A stretch of DNA of 44,241 nt from an uncultured Cytophagales bacterium (lineage in GTDB: Bacteria > Bacteroidota > Bacteroidia > Cytophagales > Thermoflexibacteraceae): positions 1 to 44,241 of the forward strand of contig CALHUI010000023.1 of assembly GCA_938039675.1 (NCBI GenBank), given 5' to 3'. The translations under genes and the position numbers were made by a program. This document shows, one piece after another, positions 15,836 to 24,476 of this stretch. The notes beneath the pieces are model-generated. The model searched no databases and was not told where the DNA came from. It saw only the letters and a list, made by a program, of their open reading frames with translations. Each line of letters opens with the position of its first letter. Positions within the stretch are counted from its first letter, which is position 1.

Positions 15836-17110
15836 TTACGATAAATGGGTTATTAGGGAGCGTGCGGCAGAAGTGCCTGCAATGTAGCCGGTTGTCCATG
15901 CCGCTTGAAAATTAAAGCCACCCGTAATGCCATCAATATCAAGTACTTCTCCTGCAAAATACAGGTTAGGTACTTTTTTACTTTGCATATCCGACCAGTC
16001 AATATCATTCAATGATATGCCGCCGCAGGTAACAAATTCCTCTTTGTAGGTTGTTTTTCCTGATACTTGATAGGTGTCGTTGCGCAAAATATTGATTAAG
16101 CGATTGATGTCTGTTTTTCCGACATCTTGCCATTTTTTATTGTTTGGTAAGCCGGTTTTAGCAACCAAATATTCCCAAAGTCGGGCGGGTAGGTTTACAG
16201 GGTTGCGGTTGCCGATGAGACGCTGGCCGTGTTTTTGTTTATATTGCAGGAGTTGGCCGCGGAGTTCTTCCTCTTTGCAGTCGGCAGCCCATCGCACTAT
16301 GATAGAAAATCGGTAATTTTTTTCTGCAATCCATCGGGCACCCCATGCCGAAAGCTTCAGGATGGCAGGGCCGCTCATGCCCCAGTGTGTGATGAGCAGT
16401 GCACCCTCGTAAGAAAACTTACTGTCAATAATCTTGACTATGGCGCGAGGAACAGAGATGCCTTGCAGTTCGGTAATGCTTTCATCGGGCATATTGAATG
16501 TGAAGAGTGAGGGCACAGGCGGCTCAACGGTGTGCCCTAATTTTTTGAGCCATTCAAGGCCACTTTCTTTGGGGCTGCCCCCGCTTGCCACAATCAGTTT
16601 GCGACAGAAAACAGGCTGTGCTGTGCCTTTAATATGTAAGTTAAATCCTTGTTTATCAATGGGTTCTATTTTCGTTACTTCACATTGGTTTTCAATGTGT
16701 ACATTATTGCGGCGTGCTTCTTGCATCAGTGCATTGATAATGCTTTGAGAATCATCGGTCGTAGGGAACATTCTGCCGTCTGCCTCTGCTTTTATGGCTA
16801 CTCCGCGCGATTCAAACCATTGCACCGTATCGGTTGTCATGAAGTGCGGCAATAATTTTTTCATGATTTTCTCCCCTCTGGGATAATTTTTACTCATTTC
16901 GCTAACGTTAAAACAAGCATGCGTAACATTACATCTGCCGCCGCCCGATATTTTTACTTTCATGAGTAATTTATTCGCCTTTTCCATCAGCAAAATGCGC
17001 TTACCGGGCAACAGTTTTGCGGCGTGAATGGCAGCAAAGAAACCGGCAGCGCCGCCGCCAATGATTGCTACATCTGCCACAGGTGAATTTTGGGTGAAAT
17101 TGCGAAACAT
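15836..17110 (-). CDS. HI0933/BaiN-type FAD-dependent oxidoreductase
   Basis: A 424-aa flavoprotein of the HI0933 (YhiN/BaiN) family. The FAD Rossmann motif is at the N-terminus (DVAIIGGGAAGFFAAIHAAK), followed by the family-specific KVKISGGGRCNVTHACF with its conserved Cys, GRMFPTTDDSQSI, VASGGSPKESGLEWLKKLGH and the C-terminal FVTCGGISLNDIDW and FAGEVLDIDGITGGFNFQAAWTTGYIAG. Some relatives act on steroid or bile-acid double bonds; most have no assigned substrate. The frame can also begin at a GTG at 17125, but the ATG at 17110 (MFRNFTQNSPVADV) is preferred. It is first in the three-gene minus-strand operon. Confidence 0.88.
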   Translation of the reverse strand: MFRNFTQNSPVADVAIIGGGAAGFFAAIHAAKLLPGKRILLMEKANKLLMKVKISGGGRCNVTHACFNVSEMSKNYPRGEKIMKKLLPHFMTTDTVQWFESRGVAIKAEADGRMFPTTDDSQSIINALMQEARRNNVHIENQCEVTKIEPIDKQGFNLHIKGTAQPVFCRKLIVASGGSPKESGLEWLKKLGHTVEPPVPSLFTFNMPDESITELQGISVPRAIVKIIDSKFSYEGALLITHWGMSGPAILKLSAWGARWIAEKNYRFSIIVRWAADCKEEELRGQLLQYKQKHGQRLIGNRNPVNLPARLWEYLVAKTGLPNNKKWQDVGKTDINRLINILRNDTYQVSGKTTYKEEFVTCGGISLNDIDWSDMQSKKVPNLYFAGEVLDIDGITGGFNFQAAWTTGYIAGTSAARSLITHLS

Positions 17111-17207
17111 AACCACAATATTCACGTATTTTCTCTAGATTAGTAGATAACCTGACTGTTCGGTAGCGGAAGTTTATCGCACAAGTAATGTTTAAAGCAG
17201 TTCACCC

Positions 17208-20200
17208 TTGAAAAGACTTATACTTTGTTTGTTTTTCCTTTGGTATTGTGGAGAGGGAGTCGCTCGTCAGTTACAGACGCTAAGCGAATCGAGTGCTCTG
17301 TTTTCGCAAGACAGGCTTATTGTTAAATTCAAGCCGTCTGCATCATTTTCTTTTGCTCAACCTCTGCCGCCTGACGTTATTGCAAAAATCGGTATTCGGT
17401 CTGTTAGGCAAATACATCCTGCTACCAATCGCATGACGTTTGGTAATTACGAAATAGCATATTTATATGAAGTGCATTTAAAAGCGGGTATTTCTGCCGA
17501 AAAAGCCTTGCCATTATTACAGGCAGAACTGCAAGTCGCCTATGCAGAGCCTATACCACTGCATTACGAAACCTTTGGAAATGAGTCTTTTACGCCTAAT
17601 GACCCTTTTTTTAATGAACTGCTGTTTCCGGGGCGCATGTATGGGTATCGGCTGTCGCGTGTTTTTGAGGCATGGGAAATCAGCAAAGGCGATACAAGTA
17701 CTGTAATAGCCATAGTGGATTCAGGCGTGCGTACTGACCATCCTGACTTGCGCAGAAATTTGTATTACAACAACCGTGAACGCTTTGGCAGGCCGGGCAT
17801 AGACGATGACGGTAATGGCTTCACAGACGACAGTTTGGGTGTAGATTTTGCAGAGAGCACTAACATTTACAATAATTTTCACGGCACGGCTGTTGCAGGT
17901 GTTGCGGCTGCTGTTCCCGACAACAATACAGGTTTTGCCGGTGTGGGATATAATTGTCGCATTATGCCGCTGAAAGTTACGCGTATCGGTTCGCTGAATC
18001 CTGTTGGGTTATATCAGGCGATTTTGTATGCAGCAGAAAACGGTGCAAAAATTATCAACATTTCTATTGGGCAGGCTGCTACGTTTTTGCGCTGGGAACA
18101 GGATATTATCAATTATATCACACATCAAAAGGATGTACTTGTGGTGGCGGCTGCCGGAAACTGGTCAGTAGCGGGCGGTGCTGAGGTCGCCTTTTACCCT
18201 GCTGCCTATGAAAATGTGCTCGCGGTTGCAGCCTCCGACAAACAAGACAGACGGGCAAGTAACGGAATTTTTGGCAACCATGTGGCACTCATGGCCCCCG
18301 GTGTAGATATTTGGAGCACCTTCACCGGCCCCGATTATACATCTTCGCTGTCGGGCTCGTCATTTGCTGCGCCTTTTGTTGCCGGTGCGGCAGGTTTGAT
18401 TCGTTCTAAATTTCCTCAATTAAAAGCAGTGCAAGTGGCAGCTTTGCTGCGAGTAACGGCTGATGACGTGTATGCACTGCCCGAAAATGCACCTTTTGTC
18501 AATAAATTGGGTAGAGGTCGTGTAAATGTGTTGCGTGCTTTGCAAAACGAGTCTACTGCTGCGGCAATAGTTGCTAGTCAGATTCAATGGTCAGCAAGAG
18601 GTGTTATCGGACAAGTGGCCAATGACGATACAGCCCAAATATCGGCAGTATTCCGCAACATGCTCCGTCCGCTTGTCAATGCAAGGGTAACGCTTACAAC
18701 AAGTTCGCGCTATGCACAGGTATTGCAGGGAAGTTTTACGATTGGTCAATTATCTACGCTGGATTCTGTCAATAATCGGCAACAACCTTTTTCGGTGTAC
18801 ATTGCACCCGATACGCCTCCGGGGGAGGTAATTCATTTTCGCCTGAATTACACAGATGGGGATTATTCGGATTGGCAAATGTTTGCCATTACGACCTCAG
18901 CCAGTCCTATGACTTTCAATTTTAATCGCATCAGCCTTTCTGCTGCTGCCAATGGGCGTATCGGAATGACCGACAGTCAATATCTTTCCGGTATCGGGCT
19001 TCGTTTTGATAACCGTCAGATACTGGCTGAAATGGGGTTGATGGTTGGTCTTTCGCCTACGGTTGTTTCTAATAGTGTATATATCGCTCCCGGGCAACGC
19101 TCATCAGACTTTACGCCCGTCAAGCATCCGAGGATATTGGACAAAGGATTACAGCAAACGGTAGCTTATGCTTCGTTTACCGATGCAATCAATAATTTTA
19201 ATCGTCTGAATATCAATATAGAACAAACAATCAGCGGTAGAATCAATACGCCCCATCAGCAGTATATCATTGTACATTACGATATTACCAACAACTCAAT
19301 GGCACGCTTTGACAGCCTGCGGGTGGGTATTTATGCCGACTGGGACATTGGCGATTTGAACAACAAAGCAGGATGGGATGCTGTTAACGGTTTCGGCTAT
19401 GTATATAAAAACGGCGGACTTTGGGCGGGCATTAAGTCCATGAGCGAAGTAAATGGTTATTACGCGATAGATAAAGAGGCAGGTGTTGCCAATCAGTTCA
19501 ATTTTGCGGACGGCTTCAGCATTGCTGAAAAGTTCATCAGCCTTTCTACGAGAGTGGCACGGGCGCAAGCAGGTATGCACCGAGCAGAAGGCGCTGATGT
19601 GGCACATGTTGTTACCGCTGTTATCCCTCGTTTGGAAGTGGGCGAAAAAAGACGAGTTTCATTTGTGATAGCTGTGGGCAGTAGTTTGAACGACCTGCAA
19701 AATACTGTTAATCAGGGTGCTTTACAAGTAAATCCTGCTACGGCACGTAGTCAGCCGCCGGTAATGCCCGACTACTTGTGCGGCGGCGATACGGTTCGCT
19801 TCGCTCCGAGCAATGGCAGCCGCTTCCGCTTTTACACACCGGATAACTTACAAACTCCTATCAGCGAGGGTGCGTATTTACCGCTGACAATGAGCGATGA
19901 AGGTAAAACATTTTTTGTTAGCGGCTATGACCAGCCGATAGAAAGCGCATTGGTATCCTACACTGTCAAAATCCATTCGGCAGTAGCACATTTTCGCTCC
20001 ATTGATTCCCTGAATATTGCAGACTCCAATAAGCTGTATCTTTTTGATGAAAGCATCAATGCTATCGCATGGCACTGGGAGTTTGGCGGCGGGCTACCCG
20101 TGCAAACTGTAAAAAATCCGATGGTGCAGTTCCAAAATCCGGGGGACTATCGCATCCGGCTGACAATAACCGATGATAAAGGCTGTCAGGCTGTGTTTAC

Positions 20201-21965
20201 TAAAACCGTCAAAGTCGTTCGTTTGGCCAAAGGCAACCGTCCTCAGATACCGTTTATTCTCTATGCCTGCCAAAACAGCCCGGTATTGATAGCACCTTCT
20301 ACGCTGAATGCATGCAATTTCAATTTTTATCACGACAGCCTTTCGGTAAGGCCTGCCGCTACGGGCAGAAGTTACCTGCTGACTAACAACGCGGTGCGCA
20401 AAGTGTTGATAACCAGTATAGACTCTGCCTTAGAAAGTTTGCCTGCCGAAGTTGAAATCAGTCGTATCCGTTTGCGAGCTAATTTTGACTATGCGCCGCG
20501 TTTTGATACTGTGATTTACGACCGTGTTACTTTTACCGACCGCAGTGTGAGCGATGTTCCGATTACACGATGGGAGTGGGACTTTGGCGATGGGTCGCCC
20601 ACAGTTACCGAACGCAGCGCCTCACATAAGTATAATCGGCAGGGGGTATTCACGGTAAAACTGGTAGTTACGAACGCTTTCGGTTGTAAAGACACTACCG
20701 AGCGAACGTTTCGGGTAGGTCGTAAAGCCCCCGTTCCTACGGTGAGAGATGTGGAGGTTTGCAAAGGGGATTCCGTAACCATCAGACCGTCAGGTGGTTC
20801 AAGATTTAATTTTTATTTAAACCCGTCCGATACCCAGCCGGTTCATACAGGTACTTTCTACAAATTGTTAGCCGACCGCAACTTACAACTTTGGGTTACT
20901 TCGGTTGATTCAATTGTTGAAAGTGATGCACAGAAGTTGCAGATTGTAGCCGTAGAAGCCATTGCTGACTTTGAAGTACCAGAGGTGGTTGGTTTAGGCC
21001 CCGATACGCCGCCTACACTTTTTTATGACCGTAGTTTGGGAGCTACAGAGTGGCTATGGGAGTTTGGCGATGGAACAAGCTCTACCGTACAAGACCCTGC
21101 CCATCGCTACACACGCACAGGAGAATATCGCGTTCGTTTGAGTATCAAAAACCGGTTGGGTTGTGTGTCATCCATCGAGAAAAGAATTCGAGTGGTTGGG
21201 CAAGGTGCTGTGCCTGTAGTAGCAGAGCGCATATTTTGCCCGGATGAAACAGTGATAATTGCGCCGTCCAATGGTACCAAGTTTCGATTCTATACTACGC
21301 CGCCACCTACAGGACAGCATGTGGAAGAAGGCGCTTCTTGGAATTTGGGCAAACTAACAGCGCCCCAAACCATCTATATTACCAATGCCGATTCTGTACG
21401 GGAAAGTTTGCCGCTGACACTGTTATTGCGGGTAAGCACTCTTCATGCCCGTTTTTCGGCAACAGGTACAGGAGGCAGTGTACTTACCGCGGGTGATACC
21501 GTGCGGCTAACGGCAGAAAGTGATGCGGCAGTTTCGTGGACTTGGAATCTGGGCAACGGCAAAGCGGCAAGTGGACGCGAAGTTAAAACGGTTTACGAGC
21601 GCGCGGGTACGTTCAACGTAACTCTAACTGTTCGCGATGAGTACAACTGCGAACAAACCCTTACTCGCGCCATTACCGTTGAGGGTACGGTTTCCTTGCC
21701 GCAAGAACCGGCTATTCATGAGCCCAAAGTTGTTTTATTCCCCAATCCGGCAAAAACCAAGACTGTCGTCGGTTTTGATTTATTAAAACCGCAACTGGTA
21801 AAAGTAACGCTTGCTGACCATTTAGGACGCATTGTTTGGGAGGGTAGCATTCAAACCCGCAACAGCAGCATTGAAATTCCGATGCAAAACCTTGCTTCGG
21901 GCGCCTATTTCGTTTATGTACAGTGCAGCGAATTGACGCAGCACATACGGCTCATTAAGGAGTAA
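17208..21965 (+). CDS. Secreted S8 subtilase with Ig-like/PKD repeats and T9SS signal
   Basis: A 1585-aa exported protease. The start is TTG at 17208: a stop at 17193 leaves no ATG or GTG, and the next residues form a signal peptide (MKRLILCLFFLWYCGEGVARQ). A short propeptide-like stretch precedes the S8 domain (about residues 140-420), with catalytic D171 (IVDSGVRTDHPDL), H225 (FHGTAVAG) and S385 (LSGSSFAAPF). From about 850 to 1500 there is a composite repeat with a period near 160 residues: an Ig-like module with Cys at 858, 1021, 1185 and 1344 (CKGDSVTIRPS, RFxFY), alternating with PKD domains centred on W955, W1122, W1282 and W1444 (WEFGDG). The C-terminal 80 residues (VVLFPNPAKT, ASGAYFVYVQ, HIRLIKE) form a type A T9SS sorting domain. 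It is likely cell-surface or released, and it stands alone. Confidence 0.93.
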   Translation: MKRLILCLFFLWYCGEGVARQLQTLSESSALFSQDRLIVKFKPSASFSFAQPLPPDVIAKIGIRSVRQIHPATNRMTFGNYEIAYLYEVHLKAGISAEKALPLLQAELQVAYAEPIPLHYETFGNESFTPNDPFFNELLFPGRMYGYRLSRVFEAWEISKGDTSTVIAIVDSGVRTDHPDLRRNLYYNNRERFGRPGIDDDGNGFTDDSLGVDFAESTNIYNNFHGTAVAGVAAAVPDNNTGFAGVGYNCRIMPLKVTRIGSLNPVGLYQAILYAAENGAKIINISIGQAATFLRWEQDIINYITHQKDVLVVAAAGNWSVAGGAEVAFYPAAYENVLAVAASDKQDRRASNGIFGNHVALMAPGVDIWSTFTGPDYTSSLSGSSFAAPFVAGAAGLIRSKFPQLKAVQVAALLRVTADDVYALPENAPFVNKLGRGRVNVLRALQNESTAAAIVASQIQWSARGVIGQVANDDTAQISAVFRNMLRPLVNARVTLTTSSRYAQVLQGSFTIGQLSTLDSVNNRQQPFSVYIAPDTPPGEVIHFRLNYTDGDYSDWQMFAITTSASPMTFNFNRISLSAAANGRIGMTDSQYLSGIGLRFDNRQILAEMGLMVGLSPTVVSNSVYIAPGQRSSDFTPVKHPRILDKGLQQTVAYASFTDAINNFNRLNINIEQTISGRINTPHQQYIIVHYDITNNSMARFDSLRVGIYADWDIGDLNNKAGWDAVNGFGYVYKNGGLWAGIKSMSEVNGYYAIDKEAGVANQFNFADGFSIAEKFISLSTRVARAQAGMHRAEGADVAHVVTAVIPRLEVGEKRRVSFVIAVGSSLNDLQNTVNQGALQVNPATARSQPPVMPDYLCGGDTVRFAPSNGSRFRFYTPDNLQTPISEGAYLPLTMSDEGKTFFVSGYDQPIESALVSYTVKIHSAVAHFRSIDSLNIADSNKLYLFDESINAIAWHWEFGGGLPVQTVKNPMVQFQNPGDYRIRLTITDDKGCQAVFTKTVKVVRLAKGNRPQIPFILYACQNSPVLIAPSTLNACNFNFYHDSLSVRPAATGRSYLLTNNAVRKVLITSIDSALESLPAEVEISRIRLRANFDYAPRFDTVIYDRVTFTDRSVSDVPITRWEWDFGDGSPTVTERSASHKYNRQGVFTVKLVVTNAFGCKDTTERTFRVGRKAPVPTVRDVEVCKGDSVTIRPSGGSRFNFYLNPSDTQPVHTGTFYKLLADRNLQLWVTSVDSIVESDAQKLQIVAVEAIADFEVPEVVGLGPDTPPTLFYDRSLGATEWLWEFGDGTSSTVQDPAHRYTRTGEYRVRLSIKNRLGCVSSIEKRIRVVGQGAVPVVAERIFCPDETVIIAPSNGTKFRFYTTPPPTGQHVEEGASWNLGKLTAPQTIYITNADSVRESLPLTLLLRVSTLHARFSATGTGGSVLTAGDTVRLTAESDAAVSWTWNLGNGKAASGREVKTVYERAGTFNVTLTVRDEYNCEQTLTRAITVEGTVSLPQEPAIHEPKVVLFPNPAKTKTVVGFDLLKPQLVKVTLADHLGRIVWEGSIQTRNSSIEIPMQNLASGAYFVYVQCSELTQHIRLIKE

Positions 21966-21969
21966 GCCT

Positions 21970-23040
21970 TTACTCAATAAACAGATAATCGTAATGGATG
22001 AAAGGCTTTTGTCCTGTTTTCCCTATACGTTCCTGTAATTTATCTGCGCCGTATTGGGCAATTCCTATTCCGATGAGCTGATTTTCAGGATTGTAAATTT
22101 GTACTAAATCTCCTTTTTGGAAATCTCCGGCTATATGCGTAATGCCAACAGGTAACAGGCTGGCAGCACGGTTTGAACTGACGGCTTCTACGGCTCCTTG
22201 GTTGACAAATACCTTACCTTTGGCAAAATCGCGGCTGTGGGCAATGCGTTTTTTGATGTTGGAAGCCTTTCGCAGCGGTTTGAAATAAGTGCCTGTTTGT
22301 TTGTTTTCCAACAGTAAATCGGTGAGGATGTGCGGTCGCCTGCCGTTGATAATACGAACGCCAATGCCCAACTGTGCTACCTTTCGCGACATGTTGCTTT
22401 TGGTGAGCATCCCGCCGCGTCCAAAATCCGATTTTTCGGTACTAATATAGCGGTTTAGATTCATTTCAGGTGTTATTTCGCTGATTAAATGGCTGTCCGG
22501 ATGCTGTGGGTCTCCCGTGTAAATACCGTCTATATTACTGAGAATCAGTAGCGTGTCGGCATCCATCATGGAAGCAACCAGCCCTGCCAGTTCGTCATTG
22601 TCGGTAAACATAAGTTCTGTTACCGAAACTACGTCATTTTCATTGATAATGGGGATGATTTGATGTTGTAGCAACCCCGTGAAGCAATTGCGGATATTGA
22701 GGTAATGATTGCGGTCGCGGAAATCGTCTTTGGTTACAAGCACCTGTGCAACGGTGATGCTTTTCTCTTCAAATAAGCGATTGTAGAGTTGCAGGAGTTG
22801 AATTTGTCCGACTGCTGCCAAAACCTGCCGCCTTGTAACTTGGTCAATGTCAGAGGCTAAACGCACACGCCCGCGGGCGGATGCAACCGCACCGGAGGAA
22901 ACGAGCAGTATTTCTATGCCTTTATTGCGCAGGGCTGCAATTTGCGCCACCAAGTGGGCGATATGTGCTTCATCCGGCTTGCCTTCGGGAGTAGCCAGCA
23001 CATTAGAACCAATTTTGATGACAACTCTGGAGTAGTTCAT
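21970..23040 (-). CDS. proB: Glutamate 5-kinase
   Basis: A 356-aa enzyme that phosphorylates glutamate in the first step of proline synthesis, in the cytoplasm. The amino-acid-kinase domain starts at VVIKIGSNVLATPEG and includes ILLVSSGAVASARGRV, IPIINENDVVSV, DNDELAGLVASMMDADTLLILSNIDGIYTGDP and FGRGGMLTKSNMSRKVAQLG. A PUA domain follows from about residue 265 (KGKVFVNQGAVEAVSSNRAASLLPVGITHIAGDFQKGDLVQI), as in the E. coli enzyme, and total length is close to that enzyme's. The start ATG at 23040 directly precedes the conserved N-terminus. No proA is adjacent. It converges with the subtilase gene with only four bases between stops, and no hairpin is visible there. Confidence 0.96.
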   Translation of the reverse strand: MNYSRVVIKIGSNVLATPEGKPDEAHIAHLVAQIAALRNKGIEILLVSSGAVASARGRVRLASDIDQVTRRQVLAAVGQIQLLQLYNRLFEEKSITVAQVLVTKDDFRDRNHYLNIRNCFTGLLQHQIIPIINENDVVSVTELMFTDNDELAGLVASMMDADTLLILSNIDGIYTGDPQHPDSHLISEITPEMNLNRYISTEKSDFGRGGMLTKSNMSRKVAQLGIGVRIINGRRPHILTDLLLENKQTGTYFKPLRKASNIKKRIAHSRDFAKGKVFVNQGAVEAVSSNRAASLLPVGITHIAGDFQKGDLVQIYNPENQLIGIGIAQYGADKLQERIGKTGQKPFIHYDYLFIE

Positions 23041-23048
23041 GCGATGGT

Positions 23049-23078
23049 CAAAAGTATTTCAACTAAGCATATGGCAAA
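23049..23078 (-). promoter_or_regulatory. Candidate proB promoter, near-leaderless
   Basis: On the minus strand TTTG (23075-23078) is followed after 18 nt by TACTTTTG (23049-23056), close to the Bacteroidota consensus TTTG-N19-TAnnTTTG. The -7 element ends only 8 bp before the proB ATG, so transcription would begin almost at the start codon. Confidence 0.5.
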
Positions 23079-23181
23079 ATAAAGCGGCATTTTGGAATTC
23101 CGGTTTTAAAAATCATTGAAAAACTGCGTCTTATCTGCATGCGTGTGTAATGCGCTTGCAATAGCTCCATTTGCTTACAAT

Positions 23182-23218
23182 AAAAAAGCCTGATAATCAG
23201 TTTATTATCAGGCTTTTT
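23182..23218 (-). terminator. Intrinsic terminator of tmRNA
   Basis: AGCCTGATAAT (23187-23197) and ATTATCAGGCT (23204-23214) form a perfect 11-bp stem with a 6-nt loop. Read on the minus strand it ends in a run of T, directly after the tmRNA 3' end. Confidence 0.9.
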
Positions 23219-23220
23219 AG

Positions 23221-23582
23221 TGGAGTTGGCGGGATTCGAACCCGCGTCCAGAACACGGCTTTGTCGAGCTTTCTACATGCTTAGTTTCCTTTGCTTGTCG
23301 GGAAGGGCCGGGCGGGAAACTCGCCGAAACCCAACCTTAGTTGTTAGAATCTCGCTTGTGCTTAACAACATCGCACAAGCCAGCGCTGCATCGTGATGTC
23401 CCGATTGGTAGCCGGCAGCGCATGGGCACCCGGAACACAGGTGCTTAATCCTCCGGATTAAGCAGCCAGGGCGTAGTTAGTCTCGCCAGTTATCTTTTCG
23501 GCAGGTTTTATTTACGGGAAATACCTCCAACTCCCGACATGCTTACTCGCAAACACTCATGCTGTCAAAACCAGTCAACCCC
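23221..23582 (-). ncRNA. ssrA: Transfer-messenger RNA, tag GETNYALAA
   Basis: A one-piece tmRNA of 362 nt that rescues stalled ribosomes together with SmpB. On the minus strand it starts GGGGTTGACTGG and ends with the tRNA-like T arm (GGTTCGAATCCC) and an encoded CCA at 23221-23223. The 5' GGGGTTG pairs with 3' CAACTCC to close the acceptor stem. The tag reading frame lies at 23458-23487: GGC GAG ACT AAC TAC GCC CTG GCT GCT TAA, giving GETNYALAA, the tag type known from other Bacteroidota. The stop is followed by a GGATTAAG segment that can pair back on the tag region. A strong terminator follows. Small reading frames on this stretch are not separate genes. Confidence 0.95.
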
Positions 23583-23652
23583 AGTAAAAGAATGAACATT
23601 CTGTTTACAATACCGCAAGAATAGTAAAAAAGTTGCATGTGCAGCAAAAAAT

Positions 23653-24429
23653 TTATTGTACAGGCTGCAGGCTGACTACTACTACTGCTGCTCCGAAGGT
23701 AAGCTGAAACCGCAGCAGGTCTTTGCTGATATCTATGATTTTCCAGACCTCAATTTCATTGCCGTAATCAAAAATAAGGTCGGTTCCAGTGCTGTTAAAA
23801 CGCCAACTGCCTTCCAGTGTCTGTGGGTCAGAGGCTGCACATTTGGTAGGCCCCTCGTCGCGGACAAACTTATTGGCTTTGAAAAAAATATTGAAGTTGT
23901 CGCGTATGCAGGGGGCTATGCCAGAGGGGAAAGGTTGCCCGTTGAGTGTAACATCTACAATCCGCCATCGCTTGCCTCCCGGGCCTGCCAGCAATCCGCT
24001 GTTATTTTTGCTGATAACCGTAAATTCTGTATTAACATAAAAAGAACCGATAGATTTGACAGTTGTGCGAAATTTTCCCTCCCAGTTGTTGAGGCTATCG
24101 CTTACTGCGTTGATATAATATTCTCCCGCTTCAAGCCCTACAAAACGCACGACACCGTTATCGGCTGTTTGTTTGGGTGGTTTTACGGGGTTGGTTTCAT
24201 TAAGCCAATCTTCGCGGGTTCGGTAAATGGCAACTTGGGCATTAGGTACGCCGTTGCCAAAGCCGTTGAGCACATACAACTCCAATACAGCATTGGGTTG
24301 CCCTTCACCACAGCCGAACAGCAGAAAAGCAAGTACCGACAACACGGTAAACCCGATAATTTGCAGTATTTGCCTGATAAAACGCAACGGATGACTTACT
24401 TGTATAGTATGTATTTTGAGTTTTGGCAT
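23653..24429 (-). CDS. Lipoprotein with Ig-like and lipocalin-like regions
   Basis: A 258-aa predicted lipoprotein, not assigned to a characterised family. A hydrophobic stretch ends in a lipobox FLLFGC with the Cys at residue 40. That is a long N-tail, so translation might also begin later, but no other Met is available before the hydrophobic stretch. After the Cys, VLELYVLNGFGNGVPNAQVAIYRTREDW followed by GVVRFVGLEAGEYYINAVSDSLNNW resembles the carboxypeptidase-regulatory/Ig-like fold. The second half (KRWRIVDVTLNGQPF, TLEGSWRFNSTGTDLIFDYGNEIEVWKIIDI) resembles lipocalin-like domains common in Bacteroidota lipoproteins. I choose the ATG at 24429 over 24453. It is divergent from the CHU_C protein gene, with 47 bp between starts. 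Confidence 0.75.
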   Translation of the reverse strand: MPKLKIHTIQVSHPLRFIRQILQIIGFTVLSVLAFLLFGCGEGQPNAVLELYVLNGFGNGVPNAQVAIYRTREDWLNETNPVKPPKQTADNGVVRFVGLEAGEYYINAVSDSLNNWEGKFRTTVKSIGSFYVNTEFTVISKNNSGLLAGPGGKRWRIVDVTLNGQPFPSGIAPCIRDNFNIFFKANKFVRDEGPTKCAASDPQTLEGSWRFNSTGTDLIFDYGNEIEVWKIIDISKDLLRFQLTFGAAVVVVSLQPVQ

Positions 24430-24476
24430 AGGCAAAAATAAATGATTTGCCATTATTCGCTTAATTTAGTAAAAAG

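Noticed and set aside
23656-24441. 261-aa open frame on the plus strand opposite the lipoprotein gene
   Set aside because: It is antisense to a protein with a clear lipobox and domain pattern, and its own translation shows no recognisable motif.
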